Below are positions 48,601 to 59,743 of a stretch of 64,000 nucleotides of DNA, piece after piece. Location of the stretch: NCBI GenBank assembly GCA_022393335.1, contig JAJEKB010001365.1:34368-98367 (forward strand), read 5' to 3'. The translations under genes were made by a program, and so were the position numbers. Origin of the DNA: Macrotrachela quadricornifera (Eukaryota > Rotifera > Eurotatoria > Philodinida > Philodinidae). The notes below the pieces were generated by a model. That model saw only the letters and a program-made list of their open reading frames with translations, made no database searches and was not told the origin of the DNA. How positions within the stretch are numbered: position 1 is the first letter of the stretch; the number at the start of each line of letters is the position of its first letter.

Positions 48601-49232
48601 GCAATCTATGATCAATAGTAAGGAAAATTTTATGGTGACTGTTAGAAAGTATGTTAAACAACAAAATAATGTGAACAATAATCGAAGTGATTTATTTATA
48701 CTACAAAGAGAATGATTATTTGACAGCAAACATAAGCTACGATCTGATATTAAGGATATATCAATGATTCCCTTTTTGTATGTAGTTATCCTCAATTTAC
48801 TAGTAAATGAAGAAGAAACACAAAATCAATATATCCATTCTACTATACTTTCACTTTCGTCGATTTTTACATTTAATGAAAATGAAAATAAAGAAGGAAT
48901 AATATTGATGTGATATGATAATTAATAACATGAAGGATAATCTTTTTCATCAACTATCATATCTGAAGTTGTGCATGATGTATCTAATGTTTATATTTAA
49001 CAGAATAAAGAAAGTTGGAAATTTTATCTATAATGAAAAACAACTTGATAAAAATGAATCATATAAACTTTTCTTCCTTGTTTATCGCTGATGACTCATG
49101 AAATGTTTGCACAAGTCAAAGCAACAGAATACAATAAGCACGAAGTAGACGAAATAAAACGTGTAACTATTGCATACGCTTTCGACGTCTACTGAAACAT
49201 TGATATATTTATATCTAATACGAATACATATC
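45688..49232. other. Long gene-free AT-rich stretch
   Basis: 3.5 kb without a recognisable gene or complete element on either strand. Small open frames at 46326-46514, 47200-47394 and 48577-48795 have no family features. The text near 46172 'ttggtgtaatggtagtag' resembles a tRNA D-arm but no cloverleaf forms. Confidence 0.45.
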
Positions 49233-50961
49233 ATGAGTGACAGCAAACGTTTTAAGCGTGAACCAACCTTACTTGAACAATTACCTAATGAACTTTTCAT
49301 TGAAATCGTTAGTTACTTGAATGGTGTTGATGCTCTGTATGCTTTTTCATATCTCAACATTCGTTTTCAATATATAATATTGAATTACTGCTCAATATTT
49401 GATTTCAAATCGGTAAGTAAAGCCAAATTTGATTTCGTCATCAGACGAGAGGACAAACAACACTGGCGATGGCTGCGTCTCTCTGATGATTTCGATACGC
49501 CAGGACAGATGATGCTTTTCTGTCGACATGTTTCTTTCGCTAACGATCTTTTTCAATTACGATCGCTCACTCTTGTCAATTCAAGCCAAAAAGATATGAA
49601 CCAATTATTATCACAGATAAATTTATTAGTTAATCTTGAATCATTATCAATCGATTCCATCTGTGGAAAAGACATTTCACCGATTTATTTACCATTACTC
49701 AAACGGTTGATTGTGAGCTCATGTTGTCATACCGATTGGATGAAAGTAAAGAGACCACTATTAAATAAAATATTGATCTGATTGTGTTATCTTTTTCTAG
49801 AATATGACACAACTCGAAAATCTCAAATATGTATTGCACAATCTATGTGGTTATAATCATTACACAAATATTTTATTACAATGGCCACATCAACTGAAAC
49901 AGCTTGAAGTGGTTCCGATTACTAACATAGATAGTACTGCGATGTCAACTGCACTTCGTCAATTATCGCAATTGACTAGACTTACAATATGCTATACGAT
50001 CAAACTTTATTCGTTACCGAATGGTCAAGTGTGGGAAGAGCTCATTGGCTCAGCATTACCAATATTAAAAACCTTTCAATTTTTTTTTTTATTCTGCGAT
50101 CGTAATATAACAGTCGACATGGTTAATCAAATGATCGCATCATTCTCTACACCATTCTATTTATTTACCAAATGCTGGTATGTTCAATGCGATATTAATT
50201 ATGAATCGGGATGTGGAAATCTCTACACTCTTCCATTTGCTTTTGAACAGTTTACAATAAATACGAAATCCTTTGGTACAAGCCTTTCAACATTGTTCGT
50301 TAATGAGAGAAACGGTGCAAGTCAAAAATTGTACGCAAATGTGAAAACACTTACATTAGATCAGATCTGTGATAAACCCGCAGAGACTTTCAATGCAGAA
50401 AAAGTTGTTCATTTAATTGTTAACATTTCTGAATTTCCTGTTGGTTGGCAAGTTCTCTGGTCTTGTTTAACTCATTTGACATTTGGACATCAGGTAACAA
50501 TGACATCGGCAGAATTCTCTCAATTGTTGAATAATATGCCTAACTTGCATGCAATGACAGCAACCATGAGTACATTGGAACAAATTACTGATAAATGGGC
50601 TGCTTATAACGTGTGTGGACAACTATGGCACAAAATTCGATCATTGACTGTGACACCACACTATTCTTTTAATTCAGGCTATAAGCCTTATATCAGAGTG
50701 CGAGAAATTCCTTCTCTTATTCGTGTTTTTAGTGGAAATTGTGAACATTTGACGGTACACTTAAAATCTCGTAACATTGTAGTCAATACTATTCTTAAAC
50801 GCATGCGCGCATTACGCAGCCTGAAGATATCTCATAGATGCAGGCAAATCGATGTGGAATGGCTTGAGCAACACCCAAACGTACTCAATGAGTCAGATTA
50901 TTGGCGTACTTATACATTTGATCAATCGAATTTCTGCGTGTGGTTTGGAAATCGTCCTTGA
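49233..50961 (+). CDS. F-box protein with long LRR-like region
   Basis: Two exons were inferred, 49233-49745 and 49801-50961, separated by a 55-nt GT-AG intron and joined as DWMKNMTQLENL, giving about 557 aa. Residues of about 12-48 (LLEQLPNELFIEIVSYLNGVDALYAF) are a canonical F-box. The rest has spaced Leu-rich segments (LFQLRSLTLVN, LVNLESLSID, LPLLKRLIVSS, LSQLTRLTICY, MRALRSLKIS), consistent with a leucine-rich substrate-binding domain of an SCF ubiquitin ligase. Upstream in-frame sequence exists, but the ATG at 49233 (MSDSKRFKRE) is preferred as immediately N-terminal to a basic leader and the F-box. AATAAA at about 51056 could serve as polyadenylation signal. Confidence 0.85.
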
Positions 50962-51534
50962 TTGACACGAACAACTCGATACTTCACTACAAGAAACAAA
51001 TGATAGATTTGTTTTGATCGTGTTTTATTCGATTAACTAACTTATAATTTTATGAAAATAAACGATCTTTAAATAAATTTTTTTTAACCGATCTGAATTC
51101 GTAACTGTGACCTGTATTAGTACCCTACGTGATATCATCAACTTTTGATTAACAAAGAAAGTAGACATGAGTAGATCGTTTTAAAATCTTATCTTGTTTG
51201 GATAAAGAAAAATATCAACTTGTTTTTGATAACAGAATGTTAATATAATGAAAAAATAACGTTTGATTTCCTCTATAAAATTATTGAGCATGTTCAGTGA
51301 GTTACTCTCAATCCTCATAAGAGATGTACACTGCCCGCACGACCGCCCTAGGCCAAAAGAATTCCCAAAATTATTTTAGAGAAAAATCACTTTTTGCGTC
51401 TTCGAAACAATATCTGTGTGTCGTTTATGTTAAATTTAAAGTAATAAAGAAACAAAATACTATCGACAGAATAATTAGTATTAGAAAACCAAATTTCATA
51501 AAAATTTATTGCAAATAATTTTTTGTTGTCGAAA
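50962..51534. other. 3' flank of the F-box gene
   Basis: AT-rich; no feature besides the possible AATAAA. Confidence 0.35.
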
Positions 51535-51886
51535 TGGTGAAAAATGACTATGACCTTTTGACCAGATAACGAGATATATGTGGATGTATAGGTAAAGACT
51601 TCCTCTATCCAACAATATATATATATATTGTTCAGTTCTGTAGCGTACCGCGAGAAAAACCATACACATGATGGTGAGTGGATACCTGTTATCGGGTCAA
51701 AGATCAACCCAAACGTTGACCTTTGATCCGGTAACAGGCACACACTCAATATAACATATACAAATTTTCTCTCACGGTACGCACCCGAATCTGATAATGC
51801 ATACATCATTGGATAGAGGAAGTCTTTTTCTGTAAACGTACATATATCCCGTTGTCTGGTAAAAGATTCAGTTGTGAGTCCTAGTC
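51535..51886. repeat. Foldback repeat (about 350 bp)
   Basis: Arms are reverse complements centred near 51710: 'aaagacttcctctatcca' (51594) with 'tggatagaggaagtcttt' (51810); 'gcgtaccgcgagaaaa' with 'ttttctctcacggtacgc'; 'acctgttatcgggtcaaag' with 'ctttgatccggtaacagg'; 'gaccagataacgagatatat' with 'atatatcccgttgtctggta'. The central loop is about 15 bases, so one long hairpin could form. Symmetry continues to both ends with mismatches. Probably a foldback or MITE-like element. Confidence 0.85.
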
Positions 51887-52127
51887 GCTTTTTCAGATTT
51901 TATCTCTTCTCTGTAAGCTACACTGTTGTTTCTGTAATATTAGCCATCATCACAGAAGTAGTAGTTCACCAATAGCAAATAGTGGATGCATATTACAGGC
52001 ATTTTTTTTGGGTTCTTTTGAGAGTAATGAAAAGGAATGATATGTGTTGTGATATGATACTGTTAATCGAGAGAATCATTCTTCATCAAATAGCACGTTC
52101 TTTACACTTTTGTGTAACAAAAATATG

Positions 52128-53098
52128 AGTCATTTCGCAAGAGTCGCAAAACTTTTATTGGATCGGGTTGTTGAACGTGAAGAACTAGATCGTTGACGAT
52201 CGAAGACACATTCAGTTGAAGAAGAAATTAAAAATTTCCATAAGTGTACGTCATATGGAGTCGAATCAGAAACAACACTCGATCATGATGATGATGGCGC
52301 GTTCAGCGATTTTGAAGATGAAGGTATTGGTCCAAATTTCGATGAGTCCGAAGATGTTGAGAGTCTATCGATTACTATGATGCTCGTGACTCGGCTGAAG
52401 GAAAGAGACATACATGGAAATGTACAAAGCATCAATTTAAATTCATACCTCCTCAACAATATATTGCTCGTGTTCGCCACTACATTGAATAAGATGGTAC
52501 AAAACGAGAGAGAATGCAAATTATAGAGGATTTCGTATACGATAAATTTGTAAAAGCTCGAGAACGTGTTATTATTTCTGAAGAAATTCTTAAAAATTGA
52601 TCAGGTTAGTCTTGAATTAGAGATGCACTCGATTAGAACTGGCTCGCATGAAAGTGAACATATTACTTTAGTTCACGTAAGATTAAAAAATTCCACAACA
52701 CATTCCTACACTATTCAATCGACCATATCTCTTGCTGATCAACTTATCGATCCTGTCCTTCCTTGCTTGAAAGAGCTAAAAGAAAAAATGACTAATAGTG
52801 AGTTCATTTGCAACTTTTCTCTTTTATAATGTAAGAAAGTGTTCTTACATTGGTCGAATATTGACGAGATCATGTTCGAAATCTCTTTTCATCTCGGACT
52901 GTTGACCTATCTGAACGAAATAATATAATACAGTGGATTTCTCGTATTCACAATTAGTTGTCATCGCCTAAATTCATACCTATGATCAAGTATGCATGGT
53001 TTGCATCAGGTTACATCAATCAACAGTCAAGAGATTTACAGTCTGTCAATGAAGTTTGCTTCGATCATTTTTTTGAAGCTTATCACTATCACAATTAA
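52128..53098 (+). pseudogene. Unrecognised degraded coding region
   Basis: Coding-like sequence continues for nearly 1 kb only if the frame is switched and stops are passed. Pieces include MSHFARVAKLLLDRV (52124), HTWKCTKHQFKF and YIARVRHYIE with stop (about 52410-52493), ERMQIIEDFVYDKFVKARER (about 52512), LHWSNIDEIMFEIS (about 52845) and PKFIPMIKYAWFASGYI (about 52976). I do not recognise the family; the pattern of decay suggests a dead transposon gene or a dead host gene copy. No terminal repeats were found. Confidence 0.45.
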
Positions 53099-53451
53099 AA
53101 ATCTGTTGTCTTTAAATGTGATGGTATAATTCTTTAAAAATTAATATCTATAAAACTTTATTTCGTTCGCTCTAAAATTCTCAAGAGAACAACTGTAGTC
53201 TACAGAAATAAGACAAAATCAAAAATTTTCACAGTAATTTGCTGATGAAACAGCGAGTCTATTATGAAATTTCTAGATAACAGAACATTTTTGTGTTTGA
53301 AATTATCGCAATATAGGATCAAAATCTTTCTTACCTGCTAAAACTTGAAAGTTCAATATCTCAGTTCAAAGTGCCCACGAGCTCAAATCCTTTTAGGATT
53401 ATGCTAATCTAGATGACCCCTCTCGTAAGTTTTTTATTTAAAAAACAACTT

Positions 53452-54347
53452 TTATTTATTATTTCTTTCAAATTTTTGTACTCGATGATTAGAAAAATCA
53501 GCAACATAAAGATTTCTTTCTGCATCAAATGCCAAACCTTCGGGACAATCTAATTGATTTGATTCACATCCTTTTCCATTTCCACCAACAACAATAGTTC
53601 CTTCTAGATCGCCTTGAAACCAACGCAAAACTCGCTCATTTCCCCAATCTGCGATATAGATATGACCCAATTGATCGACTATCAGTCCTCGAGGATGAGA
53701 CAACTGTGATAAATTCTCTCCTTGACCATTTCCACCAGCAACAACAACTCCTTCTTTGGCGTCTTTTGCCCATTTCATCACACGATGATTATGTGTATCG
53801 GATACATACAATGAATAATCTTCATCAACAAAGATATAAGTAGGAGAATAGAGTTGATTGAGCTCATTTCCTTCTCCATTTCCACCTGCGACAATTGTTC
53901 CATATTGATCTTCGCTCTTCCATCTTCTCACTTCATTCTTCGCACAATCAGTCACATAATAATCCCCATTCTGATCCATTGTTAAACCACCACAATCAAT
54001 ATTTTCAATGATTATTTGTCCATTTGTATTCTTTTGATAAGGCCATTGCACAACTTGTTTGTTGTCAAAATCAGAGATAATCAAAGAATGATTTTGTTTA
54101 TCAATAGTTACAGCTACCGGACTATTCAATTGATTCGTTTTCCTTCCTTTTCCGTTTCCACCTGCCACAATTTGAGCTTTGTTTGTCTTAGAGTTCCATT
54201 CGACAATACGACCATTCCCACAATCAGCGATATAAATGTTTTGATCATCGTCAATATATATTCCACAAGGAGCAGAAAGTTGCCTTGATTTATCTCCTGG
54301 ACCATTTCCTCCAACGACAGTGATTGCGTGTTGTTTCCATTCTGAAT
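53452..54347 (-). CDS. NHL-repeat beta-propeller protein (5' incomplete)
   Basis: One long exon, 53452-54347 on the minus strand, begins after a splice acceptor (ttcttag) and reads SEWKQHAITVVGGNGPGDK; no ATG is available in the proper place, so upstream exon(s) with the start were not found. It contains six NHL-type units of the form VAGGNGxGxxxNQLxxPxGxxVDxxxxxYVADxxNHRVxRW. It ends HRVQKFERNNK and stop. Repeat layout and wording closely parallel the NHL exon at 16919-17838. The fold is a predicted beta-propeller for binding proteins or ligands; no enzymatic motif. Without the first exons, localisation cannot be told. Confidence 0.8.
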
Positions 54348-55631
54348 CTAAGAATAAATCAAATTGTTAAACATAAAAGCAACAGAATCGAGAATCAGCA
54401 TTCGATTGGAACAAGTTTTTAATTTTGTTTGATCGATTGAACTTGATCGAATGAAGATTTTCGAAACAAAACCCTAATAGAATCTCATTTTGAAGTTGTT
54501 CAATATATTTATTTAGCAATCGAATAATTAAATAGAGTATTTCAGATGGTTTGACAGATGTGAATTTTTTAAGTCGATAAGTACGAACTGAACTCCAAGG
54601 GAAAATACCGAAAAATGGGAGCAGTATTTCGATCTATGATTCCGGCTAAAATCGGCAGCCGAATACAATCACCGAAATACGGTTTCTATATTTCGTCGAT
54701 TTCCATTGTTTTCCAACCTGTTCTCACTGTTTTCTGAGGCTGGTACCTCCGTCCTGGTCTATTACAAAGTAAAGAATTTTTATTTAAAGTCAAAATTCTT
54801 TTTTGTTCGTCTATGGAATATCGAACTAATAAATCATTTGTTTTCGAGGATTTTTTCCAAAAAGAGTTCTCTTTATACGTAACATTCAATGATGAAAATA
54901 TTCAAAATAAATATCTGAGATACTAGAAGAAAACATTTGAATTTCATTTTGACAGAAAATTAAATCGAAAAGTCTAGACAATTATTGACGATTTTTTCAG
55001 TTTATTTTACAATAAGTCACAAGTCAAAAATAATCAGGAATTTAAATAATTAGGAGTCAGGACATTGTAAAATATATTGATATGGTAGTCACGGAAAGAA
55101 AACTTTAAAGTAAAATCGCGAATATCAGACTATTTATGCATGTTTTGATATTCACGGTTTTTTTTAAGAATTTTTTTCGTGAGAAGAAGAGAATAAAAAG
55201 CTTTGGATTTAGATTAAAGAAAATACTTCAAGTAAATGATTGAGAAATGATTTATTTAAATCTGAATTGTTAAATAGTTTCAAAGTGAAACTATTCTTTC
55301 GTCAAAAATCAAATTCTGTTCGATTGCATTTGAAACAGTATTGTTATTGATCCATGAAAACCTTTTCTTAACTTTGATTTAAGATTCTGTTCAATAGACA
55401 CAAGACAATCAATCCAATATAATGATATGATCGATATCTAGTATGACGAAATATGCTAATTCGCAAAGAAATAAGAAAATGAGGTTTGTCCGTCTGATCC
55501 GTCAATAATTCCTCAACTCGAAATCCGATTGGACCAGACATTGGATGTTTTCACCTAGTAAATCTGAATCTATCCTGAAATATTACTAACTAAGATAAGA
55601 GAATGAACAGTTTAGAGGAAAAGCAATAAAA
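54348..55631. other. Region upstream of the NHL exon
   Basis: The missing 5' exon(s) of the NHL gene may be here but none could be supported. The open frame at 54686-54889 (minus) shows no family features. Confidence 0.35.
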
Positions 55632-56501
55632 CTAATTGATACTTGATTCTTGTGATGATTGTTCTGAGGAATTGTTGGATTCTGCAGTTTGGGCATTTGA
55701 TTTTAATGACGATGCAGAAAGGTTATCTGGTTTGTTAGTAACTGCAGAAGAACTGGTATTGGTTGATTTTAAGATTGGTGATTTGACAAGTGTAACAGGT
55801 GGTGAGATTTCTTTCAATTGAATAATATGAAGTTCATTACCTGTATTTAAATGACCAACTACTTCGAAATATGAACCTGGCATGAGAATCGTTTCATCTT
55901 CTGTATTTTTAAAATACGAATGATTGATAACTGATTTTCCTTGGATACATTCAATAGAAAAAAGTGTTCGTTCACCTGTTTTACCCAAAAAGCTCTCTGA
56001 TTCGAGAACTTCAAGTTTAGTTGTACAGGAACTGACTCCCCACCAGGCAAATCTTGTTCCAGGTTTATATGTCGAACTAAGATCAATCCTTCGAATACCT
56101 CGCCAGACAGTTTGACTTTGTGATGGTAATTTATTTAAAGCAGTTAAGAATAAATGAAGATAAGAAAACCATGGTTTTAATTCCTCACGATTTTCCGCAC
56201 GTAATGCTCGGTTAAGTAACCTAAATAAACTTAGTCCAGAATCAAATTGCATCGTATAAAGATGAATTGAAGCTGATTCTTGCTGTGTTAAATCATCTTT
56301 TGGATTTTGACAATTGTTTAAAGCAACAAAAACATGATCGTCAATTTCATTAAAATGTTTAGATACAGGCTGAATAGCTTCACTCAGTGAAACAACCGGT
56401 TTGTCTTGATAACCTTTAATTGGACTTAAAAGATGGTCAACAGGTTCATCACGAAGATCAGTGAAACGGGAATTTTCATCAGATTTGATTGTTTCAGTCA
56501 T
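55632..56501 (-). CDS. Arginine-type mono-ADP-ribosyltransferase (ART)
   Basis: A single-exon gene of 289 aa from ATG at 56501. It has the R-S-E triad of arginine-specific ecto-ART-like enzymes: Arg134 in VWRGIR, the Ser-x-Ser/Thr strand in WWGVSSCTT (157-160), and the ExE loop in TEDETILMPGS (Glu201-Asp-Glu203), where the second Glu is the catalytic one and the first favours arginine acceptors. It would transfer ADP-ribose from NAD+ to protein arginine. No signal peptide or GPI site is visible, so it is predicted to be intracellular. The C-terminal 50 residues are a Ser/Asn-rich disordered tail. This gene family is known to be expanded in bdelloid rotifers. An orphan exon at 60.9-61.2 kb comes from a different, related architecture. 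Complete motifs make activity plausible. Confidence 0.88.
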   Translation of the reverse strand: MTETIKSDENSRFTDLRDEPVDHLLSPIKGYQDKPVVSLSEAIQPVSKHFNEIDDHVFVALNNCQNPKDDLTQQESASIHLYTMQFDSGLSLFRLLNRALRAENREELKPWFSYLHLFLTALNKLPSQSQTVWRGIRRIDLSSTYKPGTRFAWWGVSSCTTKLEVLESESFLGKTGERTLFSIECIQGKSVINHSYFKNTEDETILMPGSYFEVVGHLNTGNELHIIQLKEISPPVTLVKSPILKSTNTSSSAVTNKPDNLSASSLKSNAQTAESNNSSEQSSQESSIN

Positions 56502-56694
56502 CTTTTTAATTTTAATTCACAAAAAAACAAAAGATCAATATTAAAAATCTAAAGATAGATAATCAAAATAAACTTGTTTTATATAACTTTGAAATAGAAA
56601 AGATAAGAGTTTGATTCGACATTTTTTTATTTCTAATAGAACTGAATATATGACGATTAAAACTAAAAATCAGATAGTGTTCTGACATAGTTTT
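56502..56694. promoter_or_regulatory. Upstream region of the ART gene
   Basis: An AT-rich 190-bp interval between the ART start codon and the Merlin relic. The promoter or 5' UTR should be in or near here; no specific element can be named. Confidence 0.3.
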
Positions 56695-57190
56695 ATTTTC
56701 TTTCAGATATGAAGTTGGAGGTGTTCGAAACCGATGTTGTGAAGGTCTTCGGTAGTATATTCATTCCAGCTGACCGGCTAGAGGATTGAACCCTCCTCAA
56801 TGTTTTTCAAGGTGGCAGCCAGGAGCATTGATACACTTGGATCCGCCACTTTCATGATGAAGCATTCCTTGCTTTTATGGTACATTCCACTGAAAATCAA
56901 TTGAACAGATAGTACACGACCAGCATTGTTTTCACGTCTCATGAATACGCACTCATCTATTTCTGCAATCAGTCCATTACTACCGATCTTCTTGCTGCCA
57001 CGGAAGTTTCTGTTATAGAAACGTTTCAGTCGACGGTTGTATTTTTCTTCATCTCGAACTCGCACCGCTCGATTGATGTCAACTTGAAGGTACAACTATA
57101 GAAGAAGCAAACCATCGTTACGGAATTTCAAAAGATCTTTTGTCAAAAGCAGAGCATCATCGAATGGTCGTTCTTGCTGAGAAGAACCCA
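56695..57190 (-). pseudogene. Merlin/IS1016-type (ISXO2-like) transposase relic
   Basis: The minus-strand frame 57095-56778 reads GSNGLIAEIDECVFMRR, then GRVLSVQLIFSGM, CFIMKVADPS and TLKNIEEGSIL, matching the ISXO2-like DDE domain (EIDEtxFgxrk, GxWvfGgi, PGS) of IS1016/IS1595 and the animal Merlin elements. The first Asp of the catalytic set (EID) is visible. After a stop (TAG) at the PGS-like point the frame continues as ASWNEYTTEDLHNIGFEHL, as in intact members. Upstream, past another stop, are residues of a former N-terminus (MGSSQQERPFDD). It is a dead, truncated copy. Confidence 0.75.
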
Positions 57191-58813
57191 TGCTGTCAAA
57201 ATTGTGAATTTGATGCGTTCTAACAATTTCTTCTTTTCTTTTTTTTTGCTGTTTTTCACACTGTCAGAAAATGTCCAGATACCACGTATTGACGGTGCCA
57301 CTTTTCTTGCACTTTCACGTCGTTATAACAGCTTGTTGAAAAACTAGTTTTATGCTTGCCATATAAACGCGCTATTATGCGTAAGATCGACTATTCTTGA
57401 TGGTGTACTTTCCGTTTAGCTAAAAAATGTTTTAATTCGTTTGATATGTGCCAGTTTTTCACTTTGCTTATTCAATATATTAAAGCCGAATATTTTCCTT
57501 CTCCTTAAAATAAGTATTATTTTGCAATTAAGTGACGAGAAATGATTAGAATTTAAATAAATTCACACAATGAGTATTAGTAACATACGATAATTAGTCT
57601 ATCATGAATAACACAATTTTTGTAATAGTAGTTGATCAAAAATCAGAGATTGGGAGTAGAAAAAAATGAGTCGTTTCATTCTACTGCAAAGATCAAATTC
57701 ATCGTCAAATAGATATGCATCCCTGAGTCTTAGGCATTCGATGAAGTTTTTAAGTATTTTATCTCTAATTAAGTAATAAATTTACATATCATAGGAAAAC
57801 AAGCAATGGTAATTTAAATGAATAATGAGAAATTGCCTCAGTACCGAAGGACTTATTGCTTGTATACATCTACTTGACAACGAATCTGATACGAGTGTTA
57901 ACCACAGCTCTGGTCTATTGGGATGTTGTGATTTGTTCTTTTAGGATATCTACTGGAATATAAAAAACAAGGTACGCATTACAGGATGTCCTGCTCCAGA
58001 TGATTTATTCACACAATGTTCTAATATAATGACTCAAGGATCTAACAATATAAAGAGTTCTTTTTGTTACCCTGTCTAGTCGTGCGTGTAGTATGTCTGA
58101 ATGTTATCAGTCTATATATATCATTCCAACGTCAGAATTAATTTAAAGAGCGAAAATTTTCTGTAAAGTCCAGAAACAGAACAAGAAAAGTCTCAGCCAA
58201 CAATTTACCCTACCATCGATTCGAGAAAGTGTTGTATTTTGGGTTATCCTCTGCTAGTAGTATAATACCTTGTCTATAAGCAGCTTAAAACACTCGAAAA
58301 TATTAGTGTATATAGTTATCTTAACCCCATTAATCCACTCATTATTTTCTCACTGAGATGATATATCTATCTGAACTTCTGTAGAAATGTAACTGAAGAA
58401 AAAGAGAAGTTTTCGCTCTTGGATGATTTAGTAATAAGATAATATTCTTTCATGAAATTGTAGTTCTGACTTAACTAGTAAAATTAATATGGATTGAATA
58501 AAGATAGAAGAGTATCGTAATGCATAGTACAGAAAAAGGGAACCGATCTTCTTTTATAAGTCTATACGTGTTAGCATAGTTGTAACGCATATGTATTAAC
58601 CAAACAAGAAACGAAATGAATAAATGCACATAGATTCCTCTTTATAATCTAGTGAGTGAGAGACAAGGAAATAAAGAACATTAATTCCATCGGTCAATGG
58701 CTTGACGAACAGGAAAGAATAAAAAAGTTGTTAATTAATATTTGCTATATCAGTTTCTGTAAGCTTACAGAATTGTTTTTCTATTGGATTAATGCAACAA
58801 CAAATCAATAATA
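57191..58813. other. Gene-free AT-rich stretch
   Basis: No gene or repeat recognised between the Merlin relic and the MITE. Confidence 0.4.
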
Positions 58814-59743
58814 ACGGGTGGTGTGAAAGTTTCTGGACAAAATGTTCATTGATTTTTTGCGATTAGTGACAAAGATCAACAGAAATTTGAAAAAAACTGG
58901 TTTAGAATCAGAATTTTCTGCTCTTTCAGAATCTGTGTTCGAAATTTTTCTGTATGACTGCCAGATCAAGAATTATAAGCAAATCATTGTAAGGTTCGAA
59001 AATGAAGTTTGGACACAGGCAGTTGAACTAACCGATTCAGAGATAGAAAATCTGATCATGCTTCGTTTGAGATTGATTGGATGTTATTTCAAGAACTTTT
59101 ACCGCAACTTTATTATTTTCATCGTAAAGGAGCCCAATATAACGTTATCCCACTTCTCTAGGCTTGACTGCATCATATGTTCAATTTTTCTGGATCAGCA
59201 TCTGAGCAGTACACATCCTTTACAGTAATAATACTCTTATTGAATACATTCTATTACCGTTTTTTTTCACAATAGAAAGAGCAAGATAGTCCTTTGCACG
59301 ATGAGCCGAGAAGCGAGAGTCTCGCAGCAATCTTTCAGAAATGATCGAGTTCATTTCGCAATTCTATAAATTAAGGAATTTCAAAAACGTTATTGCATCT
59401 TTTACTAAAACTCTTACTATCGACGGAAACCTCACAAGAAAATAATGGTTATGATATCATTTTCTAGAGAAATGTTTGCTCTTTCTTTTAATGCATCTAA
59501 TATAAATTTTACTTGTATCTTGGATTGTTTTTTAACACTGAAATCCATCCAAACATCAGTTTCGAACCGTACAATGGTTGACTTATGATACCTGACCTAC
59601 CAATCCTATAAAAATTTTTGAACACAGATTCTGAAAGAGCAGAAAATTCTTAGTCTAACCCAATGTTTTTAAATTTCTACTGATCCTTGTCATTAGTCGA
59701 AAAATGAATGAACATTTTGACCTGAAATTTTCGCACCACCCGT
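58814..59743. mobile_element. MITE with about 400-bp inverted arms, TA flanks
   Basis: The left end ACGGGTGGTGTGAAAGTTTC and the right end, in reverse complement ACGGGTGGTGCGAAAATTTC, start long inverted arms. Blocks such as 'attttctgctctttcagaat' are perfectly kept in both arms (about 58911 and 59628). TA flanks each end (58812-58813 and 59744-59745). The open frame 58842-59228 lies within the left arm and mirrors a broken frame in the right arm; it has no known domain and is not credited as a gene. Ends and target site agree with the element at 26.24-27.0 kb. Confidence 0.88.

Noticed and set aside
58842..59228. 128-codon open frame in the 58.8-kb MITE
   Set aside because: Lies in one inverted arm, is broken in the other arm, and shows no transposase or other domain motif.
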